A stretch of DNA of 42,172 bases, from the NCBI GenBank assembly GCA_002419025.1, contig DIFG01000072.1, positions 1-42,172 of the forward strand. The letters run 5' to 3'. A program made the translations under genes and the position numbers. The notes beneath the pieces are model-generated. The model was given only the letters and a program-made list of their open reading frames with translations, was not told the DNA's origin and ran no database searches. Shown piece after piece: positions 32,169 through 39,610 of this stretch. How positions within the stretch are numbered: the stretch's first letter is position 1; each line of letters begins with the position of its first letter. The stretch comes from Deltaproteobacteria bacterium UBA5754 (GTDB lineage: Bacteria > Desulfobacterota > Dissulfuribacteria > Dissulfuribacterales > UBA5754).

Positions 32169-33386
32169 TCATGAAAGGCCCTTTTCCACCAAGGAACGGA
32201 TCCTCAAACGCAGACCCTGGAGGCGTATAAAGCCCTCTGCATCCGCCTGCCTGTACACGGAATCCTCCTCGAAGGTGGCGAAATCCGGCCGGTACAAGGA
32301 CCGCTCCGCCCTTCTCCCGGCAACCTGGCAGGCCCCTTTGTACACCTTGACCCGTGCGGTCCCGGTCACTGGGATCTGAGATTCGTCAACGAGCTTCTGG
32401 AGAAGCTCGCGCTCCGGCGAGAACCAGAAGCCGTAATAGACCAGCTCGGCATACCGGGGAATAAGGCCGTCCCGGAGATGGACGACCTCGCGGTCGAGGA
32501 CGAGGGATTCGAGGGCCATGTGGGCACAGCGAAGGATCGTCCCGCCGGGCGTTTCATACACCCCGCGGGACTTCATGCCCACGAACCGGTTCTCCACAAT
32601 GTCGGCCCGCCCTACCCCATGTTCGGCCCCGATCTCGTTGAGACGTCCAAGGATTTGGGCCGGGGATAGACGCTCTCCGTCCACTGCGACCGGATCCCCA
32701 CGTTCAAAATCGATCTCAACGTAGCGCGCCTGATCGGGTACTGCCTCTGGGCTTCGGGTCCACATGAACATGTCCTCCGGAGGCTCGGCCCAGGGATCTT
32801 CCAGAATCCCTCCCTCATAGCTGATGTGGAGGAGATTGGCGTCCATGCTGTACGGACGGGCCTTGGTGACCGGGACAGGGATCCCGTGTCTCTCGGCAAA
32901 GTCGATGAGCCTTTGGCGGGAGGTGAGATCCCAGACCCTCCAGGGCGCAATGATGGCAAGCTGGGGGTTGATGGACATGTATGTGAGCTCGAAACGCACC
33001 TGGTCGTTCCCCTTGCCGGTCGCCCCATGTGAAACGGCGTCGGCCCCGGTCTCTTCCGCCACCCGGACCTGTTCCTTGGCGATAAGGGGCCTGGCGATGG
33101 AGGTGCCAAGGAGATAGCGCCCCTCATAAACGGCGTTTGCTCGAAACATAGGAAATACGTAGTCCCTGACGAACTCCTCGCGGAGGTCGCGGATCACGAC
33201 CTCCGAGGCCCCTGTCTCCAGGGCCTTTTTCCGCACGGCATCCCAGTCCTCTTTTTGTCCGATGTCTGCGGAAAAGGCGACCACCGGGCACGAATATGTC
33301 TCCTGGAGCCATTTGAGTATCACTGAGGTATCGAGCCCGCCGGAATAGGCGAGGACGATCTTTTTGGGGCGAACCGTCTCTGTCAT
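32169..33386 (-). CDS. argG: Argininosuccinate synthase
   Basis: ATP-dependent joining of citrulline and aspartate. From MTETVRPKKIVLAYSGGLDTS at 33386 it has 405 residues. The PP-loop AYSGGLDTS is at about 11-19, with SHGATGKGNDQVRFEL and the multimerisation tail DFATFEEDSVYRQADAEGFI. The start overlaps the argF stop by 4 nt. An ATG further upstream in the same frame lies inside argF and is not used. Last gene of argB-argD-argF-argG. Confidence 0.96.
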   Translation of the reverse strand: MTETVRPKKIVLAYSGGLDTSVILKWLQETYSCPVVAFSADIGQKEDWDAVRKKALETGASEVVIRDLREEFVRDYVFPMFRANAVYEGRYLLGTSIARPLIAKEQVRVAEETGADAVSHGATGKGNDQVRFELTYMSINPQLAIIAPWRVWDLTSRQRLIDFAERHGIPVPVTKARPYSMDANLLHISYEGGILEDPWAEPPEDMFMWTRSPEAVPDQARYVEIDFERGDPVAVDGERLSPAQILGRLNEIGAEHGVGRADIVENRFVGMKSRGVYETPGGTILRCAHMALESLVLDREVVHLRDGLIPRYAELVYYGFWFSPERELLQKLVDESQIPVTGTARVKVYKGACQVAGRRAERSLYRPDFATFEEDSVYRQADAEGFIRLQGLRLRIRSLVEKGLS

Positions 33387-34372
33387 GCATCGTCTCCTGA
33401 TCCACTTTTCCCAAGAGGGCCGAGCCCGAGGACCCATTCGAGAAGGGCCTTTCCAAGGTGCATCTTGTTCTCGGCCTGGTCCCATGCCACGGAAAGCGGC
33501 CCCTCAAGGACCTCGTCCGTGATCTCCTCCCCGCGGTGGGCCGGAAGGCAGTGGAGGACGATTGCGTCGGGCCTCGCGTGGGCCATGAGCTCGGCATTTA
33601 GCTGGTAGGAAGAAAAGACGCGCCTTCGGGCCTTGGCCTCCTCCTCCTGGCCCATGCTCGCCCAGACATCCGTATTGACCACGTCTGCTCCGCTCACGGC
33701 CTGGACCGGGTCATCGGTCACCACGATGTCCGAGGCCGAATTCCTCAGGGCGGCATCGAGGATGGCGGAGGCAGGGCCGTACCCGGGCGGGCAGGCGAGT
33801 CTCAGTGTAAACCCGAAGATCGCCGCGGCCTGTATCCAGGAATGGGCCATGTTGTTCCCATCCCCCACCCAGGCGACTGTGAGACGCCCCATGTCATCCC
33901 CTTTCCTCTCCATGACGGTCATGAGATCCGAGAGGATCTGGCATGGATGATAGAGGTCGGTAAGTCCGTTGATGACCGGGATGGAGGACCAGCGGGCGAG
34001 TTCCTCCACCACCTCCTGGCCGAAGGTCCGGACCACCAGGCAGTCGAGATACCGGGAAAGGACGCGGGCCGTGTCCGAAAGGGGCTCGCCACGGCGGAGC
34101 TGGAGGTCCCGGCTCGGCATGAAGCTCACGCTCCCGCCGAGCTGGAACATGGCCGCCTCAAAGGAAATGCGGGTTCGCGTAGAAGGCTTCTCGAAGAGGA
34201 GGCCGAGGATCTTTCCCGCCGCTGGCGCGTGGGGAATGCCTGCGATCCTCTTTTCCTTGAGTTCGACGGCGCGGCGAAGGAGGGCGAGGATCTCTTCCCG
34301 CGAGAGGTCAGAGACCGCAAGAAAGTGCCTGGGTTTCTTTGAGGACATGCATAAGCCTGGTGATGAGGACAT
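33383..34372 (-). CDS. argF: Ornithine carbamoyltransferase
   Basis: Carbamoyl phosphate plus ornithine to citrulline. 329 residues with the carbamoyl-phosphate motif FEKPSTRTRISFE (about 61-73), HPCQILSDL, NNMAHSW and the ornithine-binding VNTDVWASMGQE and HCLPAHRGEEI. I prefer the start at 34372, with AAGGA 8 nt upstream; the Met at 34348 is also possible. Either way it overlaps the 3' end of argD, by 41-65 nt, which implies coupled translation. Confidence 0.95.
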   Translation of the reverse strand: MSSSPGLCMSSKKPRHFLAVSDLSREEILALLRRAVELKEKRIAGIPHAPAAGKILGLLFEKPSTRTRISFEAAMFQLGGSVSFMPSRDLQLRRGEPLSDTARVLSRYLDCLVVRTFGQEVVEELARWSSIPVINGLTDLYHPCQILSDLMTVMERKGDDMGRLTVAWVGDGNNMAHSWIQAAAIFGFTLRLACPPGYGPASAILDAALRNSASDIVVTDDPVQAVSGADVVNTDVWASMGQEEEAKARRRVFSSYQLNAELMAHARPDAIVLHCLPAHRGEEITDEVLEGPLSVAWDQAENKMHLGKALLEWVLGLGPLGKSGSGDDA

Positions 34373-35495
34373 CTATCTCTTCCTTGGTTATGATGAGTGG
34401 TGGGACGAGTCTCAGGACCTTTCCGTGCCCGAGGAGGGCGAGAACGCCTCGCTCAAGAAGCCTGTTTGCCAGATCAGGTCGAGGGGCCTTCAATTCCATG
34501 GCCTGGATGAGGCCCCGGCCCCGGACCTCGCTGACGAGTTCCGGGAATCGGCCCGCGACCTCATCGAGGCGCGAGCGGAGATACGCCCCTGTCTCCCGGA
34601 CCTTTGCGAGAAAGTCCCCGGAAGAGACGATCTCAAGGACGACCCTGGCTGCGGCGCACGAGACCGGATTTCCCCCGAAGGTGGAGGCATGGCTCCCAGG
34701 TGGCAGATGGGACATGATATCCCTCCGAGCGAGCATGGCGCCGATGGGAAGGCCGTTTCCGAGGGCCTTTGCAATGCACATGACATCCGGGACCACCGGA
34801 GTCTGCTCATAGGCAAAGAGGGTCCCGGTCCTTCCGATCCCCGCCTGGACCTCGTCAAAGACGAGGAGGATCCCCCGCTCGTCACATATCCGCCGGGCCG
34901 CAAGGAGAAAGGCGTCATCGAGGGGTCTCACCCCGCCCTCCCCCTGGATGGGTTCAAGCAAGACGGCCGCGGTCCGCCTGGAGATCGCGCCTTCAAGGGC
35001 CTGGACGTCGTTTGCCGGGACATGGAGAAATCCCGCAGGCATGGGCTCGAAACCAGCATGATAGACAGGCTGACCCGTGGCGGCGAGGGCCCCGAGGGTA
35101 CGGCCGTGAAAAGAGCCGATGAGGGAGACCACCTCGAAGCAATCGGGTCCGTGCCGGTCGTGTCCGTGGCGCCTGGCAAGCTTGATGGCAGCCTCCATGG
35201 CCTCGGCACCCGAGTTGCAGAAAAATACCTGGTCCGCAAAACTTTTTGATGTAAGCAGCTCGGCGACCTCCATCTGGGGCCTTGTCCAGTAGAGGTTCGA
35301 GACATGGACGAGCTCCACGATCTGGCGGATGGCCGCCTCGGTGACTGCAGGGTGACAGTGGCCCAGGCTACAAACGGCGATACCAGCGGCAAAGTCCAGG
35401 TACTCCTTGCCGTTCTCGTCAAAAAGCCGGCATCCCGAGCCGGCAACAAAGGTCACGGGAAAACGGGTGTAGGTATTAGCAATCGCTGGATGCAT
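34308..35495 (-). CDS. argD: Acetylornithine aminotransferase
   Basis: PLP class III aminotransferase: N-acetylglutamate semialdehyde to N-acetylornithine; often also used in DAP synthesis. The 395 residues show the N-terminal RFPVTFVAGSGCRLFDENGK, FCNSGAEAMEAAIKLARR, the Asp ligand in LLVFDEVQAGIGRTG and the Schiff-base Lys in CIAKALGNGLPIGAML. GGGGAGT lies about 5 nt before the ATG. It follows argB after 3 nt and overlaps argF. Confidence 0.96.
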   Translation of the reverse strand: MHPAIANTYTRFPVTFVAGSGCRLFDENGKEYLDFAAGIAVCSLGHCHPAVTEAAIRQIVELVHVSNLYWTRPQMEVAELLTSKSFADQVFFCNSGAEAMEAAIKLARRHGHDRHGPDCFEVVSLIGSFHGRTLGALAATGQPVYHAGFEPMPAGFLHVPANDVQALEGAISRRTAAVLLEPIQGEGGVRPLDDAFLLAARRICDERGILLVFDEVQAGIGRTGTLFAYEQTPVVPDVMCIAKALGNGLPIGAMLARRDIMSHLPPGSHASTFGGNPVSCAAARVVLEIVSSGDFLAKVRETGAYLRSRLDEVAGRFPELVSEVRGRGLIQAMELKAPRPDLANRLLERGVLALLGHGKVLRLVPPLIITKEEIDVLITRLMHVLKETQALSCGL

Positions 35496-35498
35496 GAT

Positions 35499-36395
35499 TC
35501 ACTCCCCGACGATCTCGGTGCCGACCCCGGCATCGGTGAAAAGTTCGAGGAGTATGGCGTGCGCCCGGCGCCCGTCCACGACGTGGGCCTTGGAGACACC
35601 ACCCTCCACGGCCTTGAGGCAGGCCTTGAGCTTGGGGAGCATGCCGCCCCGGGCCGTGCCGTCCTCGATCGCGCGCCTGACTGCTGCCACGTCCATGCTC
35701 GGGATGAGTTCCGAGGTCCCGTCATCCCCTGTCCGCATGACACCGGGGACGTCCGTGAGGAGAATGAGCCGCTCGGCCTTGATCTCGGCTGCAATGGCCC
35801 CTGCAACCAGGTCGGCGTTTATATTGTAGGCCATACCATCCGGACCCACGCCCACAGGCGCGATCACCGGAACAAAGCCGGCCGACTCGAGCGCCCTGAG
35901 GACCGGTGAATTCACCCTTCCCACCCGCCCTACACGTCCGATGTCGATGATCTCTGGAGGACGTTCATCCCCAGCATACTTGTAGATCTTCATCTGCTCG
36001 GCCTGGATGAGGTCCCCGTCCCTGCCGGAGAGCCCGACGGCCCGGCCCCCGTGGCGATTGACAAGACCCACGATCTCCTTGTTGACAGTGCCCACAAGGA
36101 CCATCTCGACGACGTTCATGGTTTCGGAGTCGGTCACCCTCTGCCCTTCGACAAAGGTGGGATGGATCCCCATCCGCTCCATGGTCCTCGAGATCTGAGG
36201 GCCTCCTCCGTGCACAATGACCGGGTGGATTCCCACATACTTCATGAGGACGATGTCCTGGGCAAAGGAGTTCTTGAGGGATTCGTCCACCATGGCGTGC
36301 CCCCCATACTTGATCACGACCGTCTTTCCGGAAAAGCGTTGAATATACGGCAGGGCCTCAACAAGTATGGTGGCCTTGGATACATCCTGTCCCAT
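35499..36395 (-). CDS. argB: N-acetylglutamate kinase
   Basis: Phosphorylates N-acetylglutamate. 298 residues with VIKYGGHAM (about 27-35), VIVHGGGPQISRTMERMG, and the ATP-site ILLTDVPGVM. The N-terminal helix before the fold (KATILVEALPYIQRFSGK) is the feature of the hexameric, arginine-inhibited type, so this is probably the feedback point of the pathway. AAGGAG lies 5 nt before the ATG; a Family A repeat ends just before it. First gene of the argBDFG unit; argC and argJ/argA are outside the window. Confidence 0.96.
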   Translation of the reverse strand: MGQDVSKATILVEALPYIQRFSGKTVVIKYGGHAMVDESLKNSFAQDIVLMKYVGIHPVIVHGGGPQISRTMERMGIHPTFVEGQRVTDSETMNVVEMVLVGTVNKEIVGLVNRHGGRAVGLSGRDGDLIQAEQMKIYKYAGDERPPEIIDIGRVGRVGRVNSPVLRALESAGFVPVIAPVGVGPDGMAYNINADLVAGAIAAEIKAERLILLTDVPGVMRTGDDGTSELIPSMDVAAVRRAIEDGTARGGMLPKLKACLKAVEGGVSKAHVVDGRRAHAILLELFTDAGVGTEIVGE

Positions 36396-36409
36396 TGCGT
36401 CTCCTTACC

Positions 36410-36587
36410 GACCTGAATCCGTAAGCCGACGTCCGGGATGTTTGTGGAGTGAGGCGCCCATGGACGGGCGCCGTCGGCAAATCCGCCCCCATGGAAGTGG
36501 GCTATTTGCCGCACGGAACAAACACCCCGTATGTCGGCTTGTTATGAAAAATCGCAAGGTTGAATGCATATCTCACGGATTCAGGTC
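36410..36587 (+). repeat. Family A intergenic repeat, complete (copy 7)
   Basis: 178 bp with perfect 13-nt inverted ends GACCTGAATCCGT (36410-36422) and ACGGATTCAGGTC (36575-36587). Contents: AAGCCGACGTCCGGG, GTTTGTGGAGTGAGGCGCCC, ATGGACGGGCGCCGTCGGCAAATCC, CCATGGAAGTGGGCTATTTGCC, CACGGAACAAACACCCCG, TGTCGGCTTGTTATG and the X-type end GCAAGGTTGAATGCATATCTC. The palindromic core could fold into several hairpins. It spans the hslU-argB gap; the right end overlaps the hslU stop by 2 nt. Confidence 0.88.
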
Positions 36588-37926
36588 AGAGTATGAACCT
36601 GCTGAGATCCTCGTCGGTCACAATGTCCGCGAGCCTCTCCCGCACATACTCCGCTGTGACACGGACCTCCTTCGGGGCAACGTCCGGGGCCTCGAAAGAG
36701 ATCTCCTCAAGGAGCTTTTCCATGACTGTGTGCAGACGCCGCGCCCCGATGTTCTCCATCCTTTCGTTCACCTCGGATGAGATTCGGGCGATCTCGGAGA
36801 TGGCATCCCGCTCGAAGACGAGCCTGATGCCCTCGGTCGCGAGAAGGGCCTCGTACTGGGTGACGAGGGCGTTTTCCGGCTCAGTGAGAATACGAAAGAA
36901 GTCCTCCTCCGTGAGGGGGTCGAGCTCGACACGGATGGGAAAACGCCCCTGGAGCTCGGGCAGGAGATCAGATGGCTTGGAGACGTGAAAGGCGCCGCTT
37001 GCGATGAAAAGTATGTGATCGGTCCGGACGATCCCGTACTTCGTGTGGACCGAAGTCCCTTCCACGATGGGAAGGAGGTCCCTCTGCACCCCTTCCCGAG
37101 AGACGTCCGGACCCCTTCCACCACCCTCCTTGGCGGCTATCTTGTCGATCTCGTCGAGGAAGATGATGCCGGTCTGCTCCACCCGGGCGACAGCGAGCTC
37201 CACGACCCTTTCCATGTCGATGAGCTTGCCTGCGGCCTCCTGCTCGAGGATCTTCATGGCCTCCGGGACCTTCACCTTCCTCCTCTTCCTCTTGCCGGGG
37301 AATATGCTCGAAAGCATGTCCTGGAGGTTCGTCTGGAGGTCCTCCATCCCGGCGGCCACAAGGACCTCGGGCATGGGGGTCTGGGCGCGCGGGCTCACCT
37401 CGAGTTCCACGTAGCGGTCTTCGAGCTTCCCTTCCTTGAGCATCTCCCGGAACCTCTTCCGGGTCCTGCTTTGTTGCTCGGCCTCCTCGCCGGCAGGAAG
37501 GGGAAGAAGGAGGTCGAGGAGCTGGTCCTCGGCCTGGATCCTGGCCTTGGCAAGGACCTTTTCCCTTTCCTCTGACTTCACCATATCCACGGCCAGATGG
37601 GTGAGGTCCCGGATCATGGACTCCACGTCCCGCCCCACATACCCCACCTCGGTGAACTTGGATGCCTCGATCTTGAGAAAAGGGGAATGGGCGAGCCTCG
37701 AGAGTCGGCGGGCGATCTCGGTCTTTCCCACTCCGGTCGGGCCGATCATGATGATGTTCTTTGGGGCGATCTCGTCCCTCAGGTGTTCAGGGACCTGCTG
37801 GCGGCGCCACCTGTTTCGAAGGGCGATGGCAACAGAACGCTTGGCCCGCGCCTGCCCGATGACGTATTTGTCGAGTTCGGCCACGATCTGCCGTGGCGAC
37901 AGGGTCTTGAGACCGTTTCCGTTCAC
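36586..37926 (-). CDS. hslU: ATP-dependent protease ATPase subunit HslU
   Basis: AAA+ unfoldase ring that feeds HslV. The 446 residues have the N-terminal LSPRQIVAELDKYVIGQ, Walker A MIGPTGVGKTEIARRL (about 54-69), the pore-loop GYVGRDVESM, an inserted I-domain (about 110-240), Walker B IIFLDEIDKIA, sensor motifs (FIASGAFH, GARRLHTVMEKLLE) and the C-terminal RFIL needed to activate HslV. It starts 3 nt after hslV. The TGA overlaps the end of repeat copy 7. Confidence 0.97.
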   Translation of the reverse strand: MNGNGLKTLSPRQIVAELDKYVIGQARAKRSVAIALRNRWRRQQVPEHLRDEIAPKNIIMIGPTGVGKTEIARRLSRLAHSPFLKIEASKFTEVGYVGRDVESMIRDLTHLAVDMVKSEEREKVLAKARIQAEDQLLDLLLPLPAGEEAEQQSRTRKRFREMLKEGKLEDRYVELEVSPRAQTPMPEVLVAAGMEDLQTNLQDMLSSIFPGKRKRRKVKVPEAMKILEQEAAGKLIDMERVVELAVARVEQTGIIFLDEIDKIAAKEGGGRGPDVSREGVQRDLLPIVEGTSVHTKYGIVRTDHILFIASGAFHVSKPSDLLPELQGRFPIRVELDPLTEEDFFRILTEPENALVTQYEALLATEGIRLVFERDAISEIARISSEVNERMENIGARRLHTVMEKLLEEISFEAPDVAPKEVRVTAEYVRERLADIVTDEDLSRFIL

Positions 37927-37929
37927 CGG

Positions 37930-38478
37930 CTATTCTTCCTCCAGACGTTCCACGACGATGTTTTCATTGGTGTAGATGCAGATGGAGGCGGCGACCCGAA
38001 GGGCCTCTCCGCAGATCTCGGCGGCCGGAAGATCCGTGCGGGAGACGAGGGCACGGGCCGCGGCAAGGGCGTAAGGCCCGCCGGAACCGATGGCGATGAG
38101 CCCATCGTCCGGCTCGATCACGTCCCCGGAACCGGAAACCAGGAGAGAATGCTCCCGGTCGGCCGCAATGAGCATGGCCTCGAGGCGCCGGAGCATCCTG
38201 TCCGTCCTCCAGTCCTTGGCGAGCTCCACCACGGCCCTGACGAGATTTCCCTTGTACTGATCGATCTTCTTTTCGAGCCTTTCATAAAGGGTCATGGCGT
38301 CCGCGGCCGAACCGGCAAAACCCGTAAGTACCTTTCCGCCATGGAGCCTTCTGATCTTGTTTGCCTGATGCTTGAAGACCGTTGTCCCCACTGTAACCTG
38401 TCCGTCGCCTGCCATGGCGACCTCGCCCCCCCGCCGAACGCAGAGAACGGTCGTCCCTTTCATGACGTCCTGGGCCAT
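37930..38478 (-). CDS. hslV: ATP-dependent protease peptidase subunit HslV
   Basis: N-terminal-nucleophile threonine peptidase of the HslUV complex. From MAQDVMKG-TTVLCVRRGG the mature protein begins at the catalytic Thr after an 8-residue propeptide (182 residues in total). Other marks: AMAGDGQVTVG, VLTGFAGSAADA, GSGGPYALAAARAL. AGGAGG is 6 nt before the ATG at 38478. The longer frame upstream lies inside xerC and is not translated. xerC-hslV-hslU matches the codV-clpQ-clpY order. Confidence 0.96.
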   Translation of the reverse strand: MAQDVMKGTTVLCVRRGGEVAMAGDGQVTVGTTVFKHQANKIRRLHGGKVLTGFAGSAADAMTLYERLEKKIDQYKGNLVRAVVELAKDWRTDRMLRRLEAMLIAADREHSLLVSGSGDVIEPDDGLIAIGSGGPYALAAARALVSRTDLPAAEICGEALRVAASICIYTNENIVVERLEEE

Positions 38479-38479
38479 C

Positions 38480-39415
38480 CTACTCCTCCTTTTGTCCTCC
38501 GTCGGCAGGCCCCTGCGAAGGGACCGATCCGGCGCGCGGGTGGGCCTTTCCGTACACCTCGGCGAGCCTGCTCCATTCGAGATGGGTATATCTCTGCGTG
38601 GTCGCAAGGCTCGCGTGGCCGAGCATCTCCTGGATGGAACGGAGATCCGCCCCTGACTCGAGGAGATGGGTCGCCATGGAATGGCGAAAGGTATGAGGGG
38701 TGGCGGGCGGCACAATGCCGGTCTCCCGCCTTCGACGGAGAACGAGCCTCTCAACACTCCGGGGAGTGAGGCGAAATCCGCGCCGGTTCAGGAAGAGGGC
38801 TGGCTCTTCCGTGCGCTTCATCCGTTCGAGAAGGGCCGACCTTGCCGGAAGGTATGCACACAGGGCATCCTTTGCCTTGCTTCCGAACGGCACCAGCCTT
38901 TCCTTTCCTCCCTTCCCCCTGACATGCAGGATTTCGGGCGAGAGACAGACGGAGACAAGGTCCAACCCGCAGAGCTCGCTTACCCGCACCCCGGAGCTAT
39001 AAAGGAACTCGAGAATCGCCCGGTCCCGAAGGGAAAGAAAACCATCAGGACACGGTGTCTCCACAAGGGCGACCGCATCGTCCACGGAGAGATAGGCCGG
39101 CAGGGGCCGCCCGGCCTTGGGCGCCCTGATGGACTCGGCTGGACTCTGATGTGTGAGGCCCTTTCTGACGAGATACCGAAAAAAACTCCGGGCAGCGGCG
39201 AGCCTTCGGGACACGGTGGACAACCCGGATCCCGAACGCCTGAGCCCGGCCAGCCACGACCGGATCTCGCGGGAGGACGCCGATCTCAGAAGGCGGCCCT
39301 CGCCCATGAAACCGTAAAGCCCCATGAGATCCCGCCTGTAGGCCTCAACCGTGTGGGGAGAGGCGTTCTTTTCGATTGCCAGGCTTTGGAGAAAGGCCGC
39401 AAGATCCGGATCCAT
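38480..39415 (-). CDS. xerC: Tyrosine recombinase XerC
   Basis: Resolves chromosome dimers at dif together with XerD. 311 residues with an N-terminal SAM-like DNA-binding domain (HTVEAYRRDLMGLYGFM) and a C-terminal catalytic domain holding Arg in YSSGVRVSELCGL, Lys in VRGKGGKERLVPFG, the HxxR of HTFRHSMATHLLESGAD, and His/Tyr in MLGHASLATTQRYTHL. No dif-like site was recognised beside it. It ends 1 nt before hslV. Chromosomal housekeeping type, not a phage integrase. Confidence 0.93.
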   Translation of the reverse strand: MDPDLAAFLQSLAIEKNASPHTVEAYRRDLMGLYGFMGEGRLLRSASSREIRSWLAGLRRSGSGLSTVSRRLAAARSFFRYLVRKGLTHQSPAESIRAPKAGRPLPAYLSVDDAVALVETPCPDGFLSLRDRAILEFLYSSGVRVSELCGLDLVSVCLSPEILHVRGKGGKERLVPFGSKAKDALCAYLPARSALLERMKRTEEPALFLNRRGFRLTPRSVERLVLRRRRETGIVPPATPHTFRHSMATHLLESGADLRSIQEMLGHASLATTQRYTHLEWSRLAEVYGKAHPRAGSVPSQGPADGGQKEE

Positions 39416-39493
39416 GGCTGGGACATACCCCTGTAAGCACGAGGTAAAGGGAAATAACTACCACAGCAGAGGCGAAATGCAACCTCTCAATGT

Positions 39494-39571
39494 GACCTGA
39501 ATCCGTGGGCCGGCGACCGGGGCGTTTGCTCCGTGCGCCCACCTGTCGGCAGACAAGGCAAACAGCCCCAG
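39494..39571 (+). repeat. Family A intergenic repeat, left half (copy 8)
   Basis: Starts with GACCTGAATCCGTG and GGCCGGCGACCGGGGCGTTTGCTCCGTGCG-type blocks, then CACCTGTCGGCAGACAAGGCAAACAGCCCC. The inverted right end is absent. It parallels the half copy at 20860. It occupies much of the 39416-39610 gap; the rest shows no gene. Confidence 0.7.
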
Positions 39572-39610
39572 GCTACCTTGAAAAGTCAGGTTTTTTGTTC
39601 GAAGACAAGG

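Noticed and set aside
38480..39415. XerC as a phage or integron integrase
   Set aside because: Located in the conserved xerC-hslV-hslU order with no attachment site, phage gene or cassette array around it.
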